Notes: generated by a model from the sequence alone, not told the origin. A stretch of 6,836 bases of DNA from Candidatus Cloacimonadota bacterium (GCA_023133395.1 JAGLWO010000315.1:1-6836); one strand, 5' to 3'. Counted from the first letter of the stretch, positions 1 to 6,440 are shown. Numbers and translations: made by a program.

Positions 1-101
1 TAAAAGAGTTAGCACCGCAAACAAAGAATAAATTGTATGTTGCTTGTTCAAGAGCGAAGAACGATATATATTTTGTTTCAGATGAATTTTATAAAAAATA
101 A
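1..101 (+). CDS. Partial: C-terminal end of a UvrD/PcrA-like superfamily 1 helicase
   Basis: This is the 3' end of a gene whose start lies outside the window; the first full codon is at base 3 and the TAA stop is at 99-101. The 32 visible residues run KELAPQTKNKLYVACSRAKN and then DIYFVSDEFYKK. The stretch LYVACSRAKNDIYF matches the style of helicase motif VI in superfamily 1 UvrD/Rep/PcrA-type enzymes (family form: LYVAxTRAK followed by hydrophobic residues). In these proteins the arginine of that motif contacts the ATP gamma-phosphate. The protein ends only about 15 residues after the motif, as in short UvrD_C_2-type helicases that lack the long PcrA tail. Such proteins act in DNA repair or in accessory ATPase/helicase modules, and the fragment cannot tell these apart. 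The reading is a motif match on a short fragment, so the family is likely but the exact enzyme is unknown. Confidence 0.68.
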   Translation, partial: KELAPQTKNKLYVACSRAKNDIYFVSDEFYKK

Positions 102-190
102 AGAATTCCTGGTTACAACATCGTGTATAAGCAATACTCTGCTAAAGCTTTATACTACTTATACCACAACCGTTTAAATTTTAAATATTT

Positions 191-280
191 TTTACCCCTC
201 CACCACATAAATATAATTCTGCAGTGCCCGTGTTTTTCACATAGGGGAGAGCCGGGTTTGCGAAGGAACTTTGCTGAGAC
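191..280. repeat. Intergenic repeat, copy A (downstream of the protease gene)
   Basis: This segment matches bases 3834-3923 in the same orientation. The first 40 bases (191-230 against 3834-3873) differ at one position. The next 30 (231-260 against 3874-3904) differ by about four substitutions and one single-base gap, and similarity fades through the last 20. The copy lies in the 210-bp gap between the helicase fragment and the convergent protease gene, 31 bases beyond the protease stop codon. It contains a CCCG/CGGG inverted pair (227-230 and 253-256). No open frame of note is shared between the copies, so I read it as a non-coding dispersed repeat. Confidence 0.85.
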
Positions 281-311
281 AAGCATTATTGCAATTTCGT
301 GATCTTCGTGA

Positions 312-3300
312 CTATTTTATTAACGTCACTTTCTTTGCTAAAATTTTATTTCCGCTTTTAACTTTAATAAAATACAATCCGGATGAAACTCGTTTATTGT
401 TTTCATCTTTCATATCCCAGCAGACTATACCACTTTGGTTATTTCCCCGATTGATCTCTTTTACAAATTGACCTTTGATGTTGTATATTTTTACCGAAAG
501 ACCGTTTTGGTTCGAAAAAGAAAAAGCAATATTTAAGATCCCTCCCGCATAAACAGGATTCGGGAAAGCATACAAAACTCCCGCTTCGAACTCGGGTTCC
601 TCTATCTCATCTCCCGGATGTGTTTCGTTCAAAGAAAAATCATCGATAAAAACGCCGATCTCGCTAATAGAACCATACTGATTGAAGTTAATTATTTCTT
701 CCGCAAAATTGAATTTTAATTTAAAGGTCAATACCGTTCCAACTTCAAGTTCATCGAGCATCAGCTCATCCAGATTCAGATTGTATTCAACCCAATCTCC
801 CTCTATATAAGTTTCCGGTGTCCGTGAACGTCCATTATCGCTTGGAAGTGCTCCGCCTGCACCGAGGAATATCAGTGTATCAACAACGTCATTGTATTCC
901 AAAATAAAGAAAACACCGTCATTTCCATACATCGGCATTTTGAATTTGTAATTGAAGGAAAGCTCTAAATCTTCGGTGTACACAAAAGACGGTGCCAAAG
1001 CTGTGTAGGTTCCCGTCTCATTCGGACGACAGGAAAAAGATGATTCTCCACTGTAAGCATAGGTTTGAACGATTTGCCATTCTGCGGGACAATCCCAATT
1101 CAAGCCTTCTTCGAAATCATCTGACCAATAAAGAGTTCCAATAGGTAAAATTACTTCTTCTGAAAATGTGAAAACAGTAGTTCCCCAATTAATTCCTGTT
1201 TGAAACTCAATTTTATAATTTCCTACGTAATCTGCTGGAGTATCTTCTGAAACGATCATCACCCAGTTTTCCAGAGTTCTTGTTTGTCCTGTCGGGAACG
1301 GATATGCAAACATTGCTTCTGTTTCTTCAAAAACAAAAAACTGACTGCCGGACACGAAATTTATATTCAGATAATCTAATGTAAAATCACCGGTATTAAT
1401 GAATTCATAGCTTAACTGTACATTGCTTCCGGGAAAAATATTTTCAGGATTCACTACAAAATTTAAAGAAACTTCAGGAGCAAGGATCGTGAATATTATC
1501 GAGCTTTCGGTTACTATTTCATTATCATCATTATAGATGTTTTGAGTTACCGTAATCTCTTTCCCGGGTTCCATTTGATATGATTCTTCAATTGGAAGAA
1601 TATAACCGGTAACAGCATTTAAATTTATGTTTGAATTTGCTTCTACACTCGATGTGTATGAAACATTAGAAATTGATATTTCATCTTCATCGAATTCATA
1701 TTCTACCGAAAAATTGAAATGTTCATTTGTAGGATTGTGCAAAATTGAACTTATCCAGAATGTCTGTTCTTGTGAAACTACAGTATTTCCTGAAATGTCT
1801 CCAATAAAAGGTTCCGGCTGGTATTCACTTATATCTATTTCTACAGCCTTGTAACCGTATTTGTACAAATATGCTGTTTCAGCCGAATTTGCTAATATTG
1901 CTTCTCCATAAGTATTCGTCATCGTTTGATTTTCACCTGCAGTTATTATTACATCTTCTATGGGAATTCCGCAGGAAGTTACAACGAAATGCAGATCCTC
2001 AGAAATTTCTATACTATAATCCAATTCCTCAGGATTTTCGTTGATCAAATTGAAATAGGAATCACCGACCTCATTCAATTGATAAGCGACCCATTTATAA
2101 ATAGAAGTTCCACCGAAATAGGGAACAAACGTTAACTTTTGCAGTGCATTTGTCTCTGATATGACTGTGATATCATTCCAAAATATCTGTTTGAAGAATT
2201 CTTTTTGAAAGAATTCGGAAAAGCCGAATCCGGAGGCTGCTGGAGCTCCCCAACCATATCGGGAATTTCCAATGTAAGCCAGTTGACCTTTATCCTCCGT
2301 CATTACCAAAGCCTCTCCAATTGAACCATAATCTAAAGCTGCAGACCAGCAGCCGATAGAATAAAATATTCCGCCGTGTTCATTTTCCAGATTATCCAGA
2401 TTAGTTGTTTCGATGGAGCCATCCTCCAATGATAGCGATGTTTTTCCTGCGTGACCGGTGTGCTGAACAATGTTAATATTTTGGTTAAGCAAAGCATAGG
2501 CATTTTCCATTGTATTTTCGTCATCGTATAGAAGTGTAATGTCATAAAATTCAGGAAAATATTGCTCGTAAATATATTGCTGGCAAACTTCACTGTCAGA
2601 TCCTTCCCAAAGTTCCATCGAAAATCCACCGGCTTTGGTATAATCTTCGTGCTCACCTTTCTCGTAACTGATCAGGTGTGAAATATAATCCGTAACTTCT
2701 TCTTCTGTATTTGCGGAAATTCTGCCCACAAAAACTTCGGGGAAAAAATCGACTTCGTCTTCTTCCTCACCGTAGATTTCATCACCGTCGGCATTCCAGT
2801 TACCGTTCAAACAAGAATAATACATATCTGCTCTAATTTCGTTTTCATCGTCGTACAAGCCGTATTCGCAATCGAAGGCAAAAGCTGTTCTGCTGGGAAT
2901 TGCATCTGTATCTGCTCCCAGCGTAACAAAGGAGATCGAATGCTCTTCGTACATCGAGATTATGTAGTTTCTTATTTTTTCCTGCAGATCAAATCCTTGA
3001 TAATTTTGTTCTATGTTTTCTATGGTTTCGATAAAAGTATACACTCCTTGAATTCTGCGAAAATCCAAAAGTGTCTCGTATTCATCAGCAAAACTTTCAG
3101 GTGTGATAAGTAAATATTTGATATCCGTTGTCCTGGTATTGTATGAAATATTCAGAGATTTGAGAACTTGTTCGGAAGAGTAACTGCCGGGATAAATTTC
3201 ATTTCTTGGATCATTTTCAAATTCAATATCAAACGTAATCTCTTCATAATAAGTGAGTTTATTTTGGGTTGGTCTGTAAATTCCGGAATAAAAAGAAATG

Positions 3301-3716
3301 TAACCAATATTTGTATTCCCGCATCGTCCCGATCCGAAATTGTGTATAATGTTCTCCGGAAAAATGTCTTCCTGATATTGTTTTTGATTTACTGAGATAA
3401 ACGGAACTTCACCTTTATAACTAAGCGGAACGTTTCTTTGGACAGGAATAATTTGAGAATTCAAGATAATATGATTTTCATTTCTTCCCTCGAAATTTAC
3501 ATTCAGTATTTTTTTATCTACAGGGATTTCAAAGAAAATTGATCTTACAGGAACGGCAGGTTCACCTTCATTTTGCGGGAAAAATGAATCTTCAAAGGAA
3601 ACTATCGTAAAACCTCTGTCTTCGGAAATTTCAGGATTTTTATTAACTATCGTAATTTCCAAACTGAATAATAATGTGTACAGCACAAGGCAACATACAA
3701 ATATAATCTTTTTCAT
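312..3716 (-). CDS. Secreted gingipain-type cysteine protease (peptidase family C25) with T9SS-style C-terminal sorting domain
   Basis: This is a complete 1134-residue exported cysteine protease. Residues 1-18 form a signal peptide: KK followed by a hydrophobic stretch (IIFVCCLVLYTLLF). Residues 20-190 resemble a beta-rich propeptide. The C25 catalytic domain spans about 198-550. It begins with the YLLITPESF strand and continues with VTLGADTDAIPSR (264-276) and PEVFVGRISA (326-335). Catalytic His422 sits in HTGHAG and catalytic Cys456 in SIGCWSA; the 34-residue spacing is close to that of gingipains. YIGNSRYGWG (481-490) is also typical of the family. Residues 560-630 look like a carboxypeptidase-regulatory type beta-sandwich, 640-860 like Ig/CARDB-type repeats, and 862-1030 like a jelly-roll module opening with WSDDFEEGLNW. 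Residues 1048-1134 are a sorting domain (FPNPVYAGG, KIYNIKGQFVKE, SGLYFIKVKSGNK), so export through a type IX system and surface anchoring or release are inferred. The start is supported by GAGAGGA five bases upstream. The gene stands alone and diverges from bipA. Substrate specificity cannot be read from the sequence. Confidence 0.93.
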   Translation of the reverse strand: MKKIIFVCCLVLYTLLFSLEITIVNKNPEISEDRGFTIVSFEDSFFPQNEGEPAVPVRSIFFEIPVDKKILNVNFEGRNENHIILNSQIIPVQRNVPLSYKGEVPFISVNQKQYQEDIFPENIIHNFGSGRCGNTNIGYISFYSGIYRPTQNKLTYYEEITFDIEFENDPRNEIYPGSYSSEQVLKSLNISYNTRTTDIKYLLITPESFADEYETLLDFRRIQGVYTFIETIENIEQNYQGFDLQEKIRNYIISMYEEHSISFVTLGADTDAIPSRTAFAFDCEYGLYDDENEIRADMYYSCLNGNWNADGDEIYGEEEDEVDFFPEVFVGRISANTEEEVTDYISHLISYEKGEHEDYTKAGGFSMELWEGSDSEVCQQYIYEQYFPEFYDITLLYDDENTMENAYALLNQNINIVQHTGHAGKTSLSLEDGSIETTNLDNLENEHGGIFYSIGCWSAALDYGSIGEALVMTEDKGQLAYIGNSRYGWGAPAASGFGFSEFFQKEFFKQIFWNDITVISETNALQKLTFVPYFGGTSIYKWVAYQLNEVGDSYFNLINENPEELDYSIEISEDLHFVVTSCGIPIEDVIITAGENQTMTNTYGEAILANSAETAYLYKYGYKAVEIDISEYQPEPFIGDISGNTVVSQEQTFWISSILHNPTNEHFNFSVEYEFDEDEISISNVSYTSSVEANSNINLNAVTGYILPIEESYQMEPGKEITVTQNIYNDDNEIVTESSIIFTILAPEVSLNFVVNPENIFPGSNVQLSYEFINTGDFTLDYLNINFVSGSQFFVFEETEAMFAYPFPTGQTRTLENWVMIVSEDTPADYVGNYKIEFQTGINWGTTVFTFSEEVILPIGTLYWSDDFEEGLNWDCPAEWQIVQTYAYSGESSFSCRPNETGTYTALAPSFVYTEDLELSFNYKFKMPMYGNDGVFFILEYNDVVDTLIFLGAGGALPSDNGRSRTPETYIEGDWVEYNLNLDELMLDELEVGTVLTFKLKFNFAEEIINFNQYGSISEIGVFIDDFSLNETHPGDEIEEPEFEAGVLYAFPNPVYAGGILNIAFSFSNQNGLSVKIYNIKGQFVKEINRGNNQSGIVCWDMKDENNKRVSSGLYFIKVKSGNKILAKKVTLIK

Positions 3717-3720
3717 TTCT

Positions 3721-3727
3721 TCCTCTC
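3721..3727 (-). promoter_or_regulatory. Ribosome-binding site of the C25 protease gene
   Basis: On the minus strand the sequence reads GAGAGGA, five bases before the ATG at 3716-3714. It is a good purine-rich Shine-Dalgarno match and fixes the start immediately before the signal peptide (MKKIIFV), which supports this start over any downstream methionine. Confidence 0.75.
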
Positions 3728-3734
3728 ATTTCCA

Positions 3735-3762
3735 TAAATTTATTCGGAAAATCATAAGTCAA
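3735..3762 (-). promoter_or_regulatory. Possible promoter of the C25 protease gene
   Basis: On the minus strand a TTGACT hexamer (3762-3757) is followed 14 bases later by TAAATTTA (3742-3735), and the ribosome-binding site follows shortly after. The hexamer matches a sigma-70 -35 box well, but the spacing to TAAATT is too short for the classical arrangement. Read as the Bacteroidetes-type pair (TTG, then TAnnTTTG about 17-20 bases on) it fits somewhat better, with the last G missing. This is a weak assignment made by eye. The position between repeat copy B and the start codon is where a promoter would be expected. Confidence 0.3.
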
Positions 3763-3833
3763 GATTTACAGGGTTTTTTCTGTTTGTTGTTGAAATTGGG
3801 TGGTTTAACAACATTAATGTCGAGGATACAAAT

Positions 3834-3923
3834 TTTACCCTTCCACCACATAAATATAATTCTGCAGTGCCCGGATTTTTTAACATAGGAGAGAGCCGGG
3901 TTTGTAAAGTAACTTTCCGAAAC
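3834..3923. repeat. Intergenic repeat, copy B (upstream of the protease gene)
   Basis: This is the second copy of the repeat at 191-280, in the same orientation and 3643 bases away, so the two copies bracket the C25 protease gene. The leading 40 bases are identical to copy A except for one position. The right end runs into a palindromic segment (3905-3931) that is better conserved with a third, partial copy at 6441-6480 than with copy A. The shared block between copies B and C is CCGGGTTT, then TAAAGTAACTTT, one variable base and CGAAACTT. Confidence 0.85.
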
Positions 3924-4003
3924 TTACTTTAGATTCCCACTTCCGTCGAAAGCCGGACACAGTTCGTGAGAATGACACGAGTAAGAAGTTTCGTAAAGGT
4001 GAC
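3905..4003. repeat. Arm-loop-arm palindromic element overlapping the end of copy B
   Basis: The left arm at 3905-3931 is itself a near-palindrome: TAAAGTAA (3905-3912) and TTACTTTA (3924-3931) pair around an 11-base centre. A related arm in opposite orientation, AGAAGTTTCGTAAAG, lies at 3984-3998. Between them is a second hairpin: ATTCCCAC (3933-3940) pairs with GTGAGAAT (3966-3973) with one mismatch, enclosing TCCG/CGGA (3942-3945 and 3953-3956). The GAGAATGACA end recalls the GGAATGACA end of the REP-like unit at 4276-4345. Both arms recur exactly, as an inverted set, at 6468-6518. I see no coding potential here. Confidence 0.7.
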
Positions 4004-4040
4004 TTAAGTTCGTAGAATCTTGAGTTGCAACGAAGAAGCA

Positions 4041-4076
4041 CTTGAATCGCAGCGAACGCAGTGAGTGTGATTCGAG
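4041..4076. repeat. Stem-loop of 11 bp, probable repeat remnant
   Basis: CTTGAATCGCA (4041-4051) pairs with TGTGATTCGAG (4066-4076) over 11 positions, nine Watson-Crick and two G-U type, around a 14-base loop. The stem has no T-run after it on either strand, so it is not a convincing terminator. The adjoining stretch 4105-4130 (GACGTCATTGCGGAGCAAG) resembles the common bacterial intergenic repeat of the form GTCATTGCGAGGAGCGAAGC. This suggests that the interval contains decayed small repeats rather than a structured RNA gene. Confidence 0.5.
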
Positions 4077-4240
4077 ACAAAGCCCATCTTCGCTCCACAC
4101 TTCTGACGTCATTGCGGAGCAAGTCTGGGTACTTTCAAATATTCTCTTATCCGATTTTATCATCTGCTGAAAATAAATTGACTCTAAAACAGCCAAAATT
4201 GTTAAGACATCTTTATTGTAATTAGTGATAAAGAAAATAA

Positions 4241-4371
4241 AAAGAGTTCTGTAAAATTAAGTTAATTTATTTATTTGTCATTCCCGTGAAAACGGGAATC
4301 CAATCAAATAAAGGATTTAGATTCCGCATCAAGTGCGGAATGACAAGAAAAGATGTTTTGCAGAACCCTTT
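4241..4371. mobile_element. 131-bp MITE-like element with 16-bp terminal inverted repeats
   Basis: AAAGAGTTCTGTAAAA (4241-4256) and TTTTGCAGAACCCTTT (4356-4371) are inverted copies that pair at 15 of 16 positions if one G-U is allowed. The six bases AAATAA directly abut both ends (4235-4240 and 4372-4377), as a target-site duplication would, although AT-rich sequence makes this weak evidence. The interior holds an AT-rich segment and a 70-bp REP-like double hairpin (4276-4345). There is no coding capacity, so any mobilisation would depend on a transposase elsewhere. The element ends ten bases before the bipA ribosome-binding site and would be transcribed in the bipA leader if the promoter is upstream. 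Confidence 0.55.
4276..4345. repeat. REP-like double hairpin bounded by TGTCATTCC and GGAATGACA
   Basis: Two strong hairpins stand in tandem. In the first, ATTCCCGT (4280-4287) pairs perfectly with ACGGGAAT (4292-4299) around a GAAA tetraloop. In the second, ATTCCGCA (4321-4328) pairs perfectly with TGCGGAAT (4334-4341) around a five-base loop. The outer ends TGTCATTCC (4276-4284) and GGAATGACA (4337-4345) are exact 9-base inverted repeats. This architecture is that of the GTCATTCC/GGAATGAC palindromic repeats common in bacterial intergenic DNA. Neither hairpin is followed by a T-run, so termination is not indicated. Confidence 0.8.
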
Positions 4372-4380
4372 AAATAAAAT

Positions 4381-4385
4381 GAGGA
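4381..4385 (+). promoter_or_regulatory. Ribosome-binding site of bipA
   Basis: GAGGA precedes the ATG at 4389-4391 with a short gap of about three to four bases. A second ATG at 4379-4381 overlaps this site but is out of frame and reaches a stop after seven codons. The 4389 start gives the normal BipA N-terminus (MRKIKNIAIIAHVDHGKT). Confidence 0.65.
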
Positions 4386-4388
4386 ATA

Positions 4389-6209
4389 ATGAGGAAGATT
4401 AAAAACATCGCCATCATCGCTCATGTAGACCACGGCAAGACCACCCTGGTAGATGCAGCTTTAAAGCAGTCTGGAATCTTCAGAGAAAATCAGAACATTG
4501 TCGAGCGCGTAATGGATAGCAATGACCTGGAAAGAGAGCGGGGGATCACCATATTTTCCAAAAATGCCTCTTTTACCTATAAAGATTATAAAATAAATCT
4601 GGTTGATACACCCGGTCATGCCGATTTTGGTGGTGAAGTTCAACGCATTATGAAAATGGTGGATGCTGTTTTGTTGTTGGTTGACGCTTTTGAAGGGCCA
4701 ATGCCACAAACAAAATATGTGTTAAAAAAATCTTTGGAATTAGACTTAAACCCAATTGTGATTATCAATAAAATAGATAGACACAATGCACGACCTGCTG
4801 ATGTATTAGAGATGGTGTTTGACCTGTTCTGCGAATTAAATGCAAATGATGCCCAATTAGATTTCCCGGTTCTTTATGCATCCGGTAAAGAAGGTTATGC
4901 CAGGTATGAATTGGAAGATGAAAATGATGACCTGATCCCTTTATTTGAAACGATCATCCACAAAGTGAAAGATGCAGAAGGCGATGAATCCAAACCTTTT
5001 CAAATGTTAGTCTCTGCCATCGAATATGATAATTATTTAGGAAAAATAGGAACGGGGAAAATAACAAATGGAACGGTGAACCAGGGGGAAGAAGTTATAT
5101 TGTTAAAACGTGATGGCGAAAGATTACTCTATAGAATTACCAAAATATTCCAATATGAAGGATTACAAAAGCAAGAAATAAAAAAAGCATTCGCCGGGGA
5201 TATTGTTTCATTAGCCGGAATGGAACGGGTCGATGTGGGTGAGACGGCAGCCTGCAAAGAAAATCCCAAACCACTTCCGATTATTGAGATCGATGCCCCT
5301 ACTTTATCAATGACATTTAGAGTTAATGATTCTCCTTTTGCCGGAAAAGAAGGGAAATATGTAACTTCCAGAAATATCTGGGATAGATTGCAAAAAGAGC
5401 TTCAAACCAATGTGAGCATCGTGGTTGAACCTACCGAGAACAAAGATGAATTTATTGTAAAAGGACGTGGTGAACTTCAACTTTCTATTCTCATTGAGAA
5501 CATGCGCCGTGAAGATTTTGAATTCCAGGTTTCCAAGCCCAAAGTTATTTATCGTCAGCTTGAGGGGAAACGTACAGAACCTATCGAGCTTGCAGTTATC
5601 GATGTGGCTGATGAATTTGTGGGAACGGTTATTGAAATGCTTGGTATAAGAAAAGGTGAAATGCTGAATATGACACAGGGTAATGATGGCTACACCCGTT
5701 TGGAATATAAAGTTCCCGCTCGCGGTTTAATTGGTTTCAGGAACGAATTTCTCACCACAACTCGTGGAACAGGTATTATCAATCATAGTTTTTATGAATA
5801 TGAATATTACAAAGGTGATCTGGATAAGAAGAGCCGCGGTGTCCTCATCGCTATGGGAAATGGCACAGCTACCGGATATTCACTGTTCAATTTCCAGGCT
5901 CGGGGAATTTTATTCATAGACCCAAATGTGGAAGTTTATGCCGGAATGATAGTTGGAGAGCATACGCGAGAAAACGATCTGGTGCTAAACGTGGTGAAAG
6001 GTAAAAAACTCACAAATGTTCGTGCAGCCGGTTCTGATGATGCCATTAAACTTGCGCCTTCAAGACAATTCAGTTTGGAACAAGCTCTTGAATATATTAA
6101 TGATGATGAACTATTGGAAGTAACTCCCCAAAATATCAGAATGCGAAAGAAAATTCTTAGTGAAACTGAACGAAAACGAGAAATGAACAGATTGAGTAAA
6201 TTGAACTAA
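4389..6209 (+). CDS. bipA: Ribosome-associated translational GTPase BipA/TypA
   Basis: This complete 606-residue protein has the usual family length. BipA (TypA) is a cytoplasmic GTPase related to EF-G and LepA; it binds the ribosome and is linked to ribosome assembly and stress or low-temperature growth. All G motifs are visible: AHVDHGKT (residues 11-18, P-loop), ERGIT (50-54), DTPGH (73-77, with the catalytic-type His77), NKID (127-130) and ASG (164-166). An EF-Tu-like beta-barrel follows (about 205-295), then EF-G-type domains III (about 300-385) and V (about 395-475). The BipA signatures ARGLIGFRNEFLTTTRGTG (444-462) and GEHTREND (523-530) are present. The family-specific C-terminal domain follows, with LTNVRAAGSDDAIKL (541-555) and EQALEYINDDELLEVTPQNI (564-583), ending in a basic tail. 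These features exclude LepA and EF-G. The gene is apparently monocistronic, diverges from the protease gene, and has repeat elements tight against both ends. No frameshift or missing key residue is seen. Confidence 0.97.
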   Translation: MRKIKNIAIIAHVDHGKTTLVDAALKQSGIFRENQNIVERVMDSNDLERERGITIFSKNASFTYKDYKINLVDTPGHADFGGEVQRIMKMVDAVLLLVDAFEGPMPQTKYVLKKSLELDLNPIVIINKIDRHNARPADVLEMVFDLFCELNANDAQLDFPVLYASGKEGYARYELEDENDDLIPLFETIIHKVKDAEGDESKPFQMLVSAIEYDNYLGKIGTGKITNGTVNQGEEVILLKRDGERLLYRITKIFQYEGLQKQEIKKAFAGDIVSLAGMERVDVGETAACKENPKPLPIIEIDAPTLSMTFRVNDSPFAGKEGKYVTSRNIWDRLQKELQTNVSIVVEPTENKDEFIVKGRGELQLSILIENMRREDFEFQVSKPKVIYRQLEGKRTEPIELAVIDVADEFVGTVIEMLGIRKGEMLNMTQGNDGYTRLEYKVPARGLIGFRNEFLTTTRGTGIINHSFYEYEYYKGDLDKKSRGVLIAMGNGTATGYSLFNFQARGILFIDPNVEVYAGMIVGEHTRENDLVLNVVKGKKLTNVRAAGSDDAIKLAPSRQFSLEQALEYINDDELLEVTPQNIRMRKKILSETERKREMNRLSKLN

Positions 6210-6233
6210 TGTTAAGTCAATCATTTAAAAGTG

Positions 6234-6339
6234 TATTTGATTTCCAGTTCCGTTTAGCTCCCTTTTGGCTTACCACGGCGTAGTAACGAAGCCGGGAAGG
6301 GGAGATTAAGAGGGGTTTGTTAAAATTGGAAATCAAATA
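6234..6339. mobile_element. Non-coding element with 13-bp inverted ends after bipA (MITE/REP-like)
   Basis: TATTTGATTTCCA (6234-6246) and TGGAAATCAAATA (6327-6339) are exact 13-base inverted repeats; three more G-T pairs extend them outward to 6231 and 6342. Inside is a nested stem: CTCCCTT (6258-6264) with AAGGGGAG (6297-6304, one bulged G), then GGCTT (6267-6271) with AAGCC (6289-6293). The sequence begins 24 bases after the bipA stop codon. The internal stem could act on transcripts leaving bipA, but no T-run follows it, so a simple intrinsic terminator is not supported. No target duplication is evident. It shares no sequence with the element at 4241-4371, so it belongs to a different family. 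Confidence 0.55.
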
Positions 6340-6368
6340 TGTAATAACATTCTTTTTGTATGAAATAA

Positions 6369-6384
6369 GCATACAATTGTATGC
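6369..6384. promoter_or_regulatory. Perfect 16-bp palindrome, candidate protein-binding site
   Basis: GCATACAATTGTATGC is an exact palindrome. Its half-site ATACAATT recurs at 6392-6399, 21 bases (two helical turns) from its occurrence at 6371-6378. A further inverted pair, CTTTTTG (6352-6358) and CAAAAAG (6384-6390), surrounds the palindrome. The symmetry suits a dimeric regulator, but no start codon with a coding region follows within the window. The site could equally be a structural part of a repeat. Confidence 0.35.
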
Positions 6385-6440
6385 AAAAAGGATACAATTC
6401 GTTAAATGGTATTCCAGTGAGGTTGAATAGCTCTTACCAT

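Larger units (their letters stand above)
3717..4388. other. 672-bp divergent intergenic region between the protease gene and bipA
   Basis: This gap should hold the promoters of both flanking genes. From left to right it contains the protease control signals (3721-3762), repeat copy B (3834-3923), the arm-loop-arm element (3905-4003), an 11-bp stem-loop (4041-4076), an AT-rich stretch (4130-4240) and a 131-bp inverted-repeat element (4241-4371). A TTGACT hexamer at 4178-4183 could be a -35 box for bipA, but no good -10 box follows at the right distance. Open frames on the minus strand across 3880-4196 coincide with the palindromes and have no ribosome-binding site or recognisable protein features, so I do not call a gene here. 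Confidence 0.6.

Noticed and set aside
125..164. GTATAAG/CTTATAC inverted pair after the helicase stop, as a terminator
   Set aside because: The stem is only seven AT-rich pairs with a 26-base loop and no T-run after it.
271..471. Plus-strand open frame of 66 codons at the 3' end of the protease gene
   Set aside because: It begins with a TTG-type start inside repeat copy A and runs antisense to the conserved sorting domain of the protease.
2333..2656. A 107-codon minus-strand open frame inside the protease gene
   Set aside because: It lies in another frame over the catalytic-domain region of the protease, which has clear family motifs; it is a shadow frame.
4041..4130. tRNA or other structured RNA gene
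   Set aside because: A single 11-bp stem is present but there is no cloverleaf, CCA end or T-loop sequence; the adjoining sequence resembles a common intergenic repeat.
3880..4196. Two overlapping minus-strand open frames of about 80-90 codons in the intergenic region upstream of bipA
   Set aside because: They overlap each other and the palindromic repeats, lack a ribosome-binding site, and show no recognisable protein pattern; serine- and arginine-rich translation is as expected from hairpin DNA.
4276..4345. Intrinsic terminator
   Set aside because: The hairpins are strong, but no T-run follows either of them on either strand, and the location in front of a start codon fits a repeat better.
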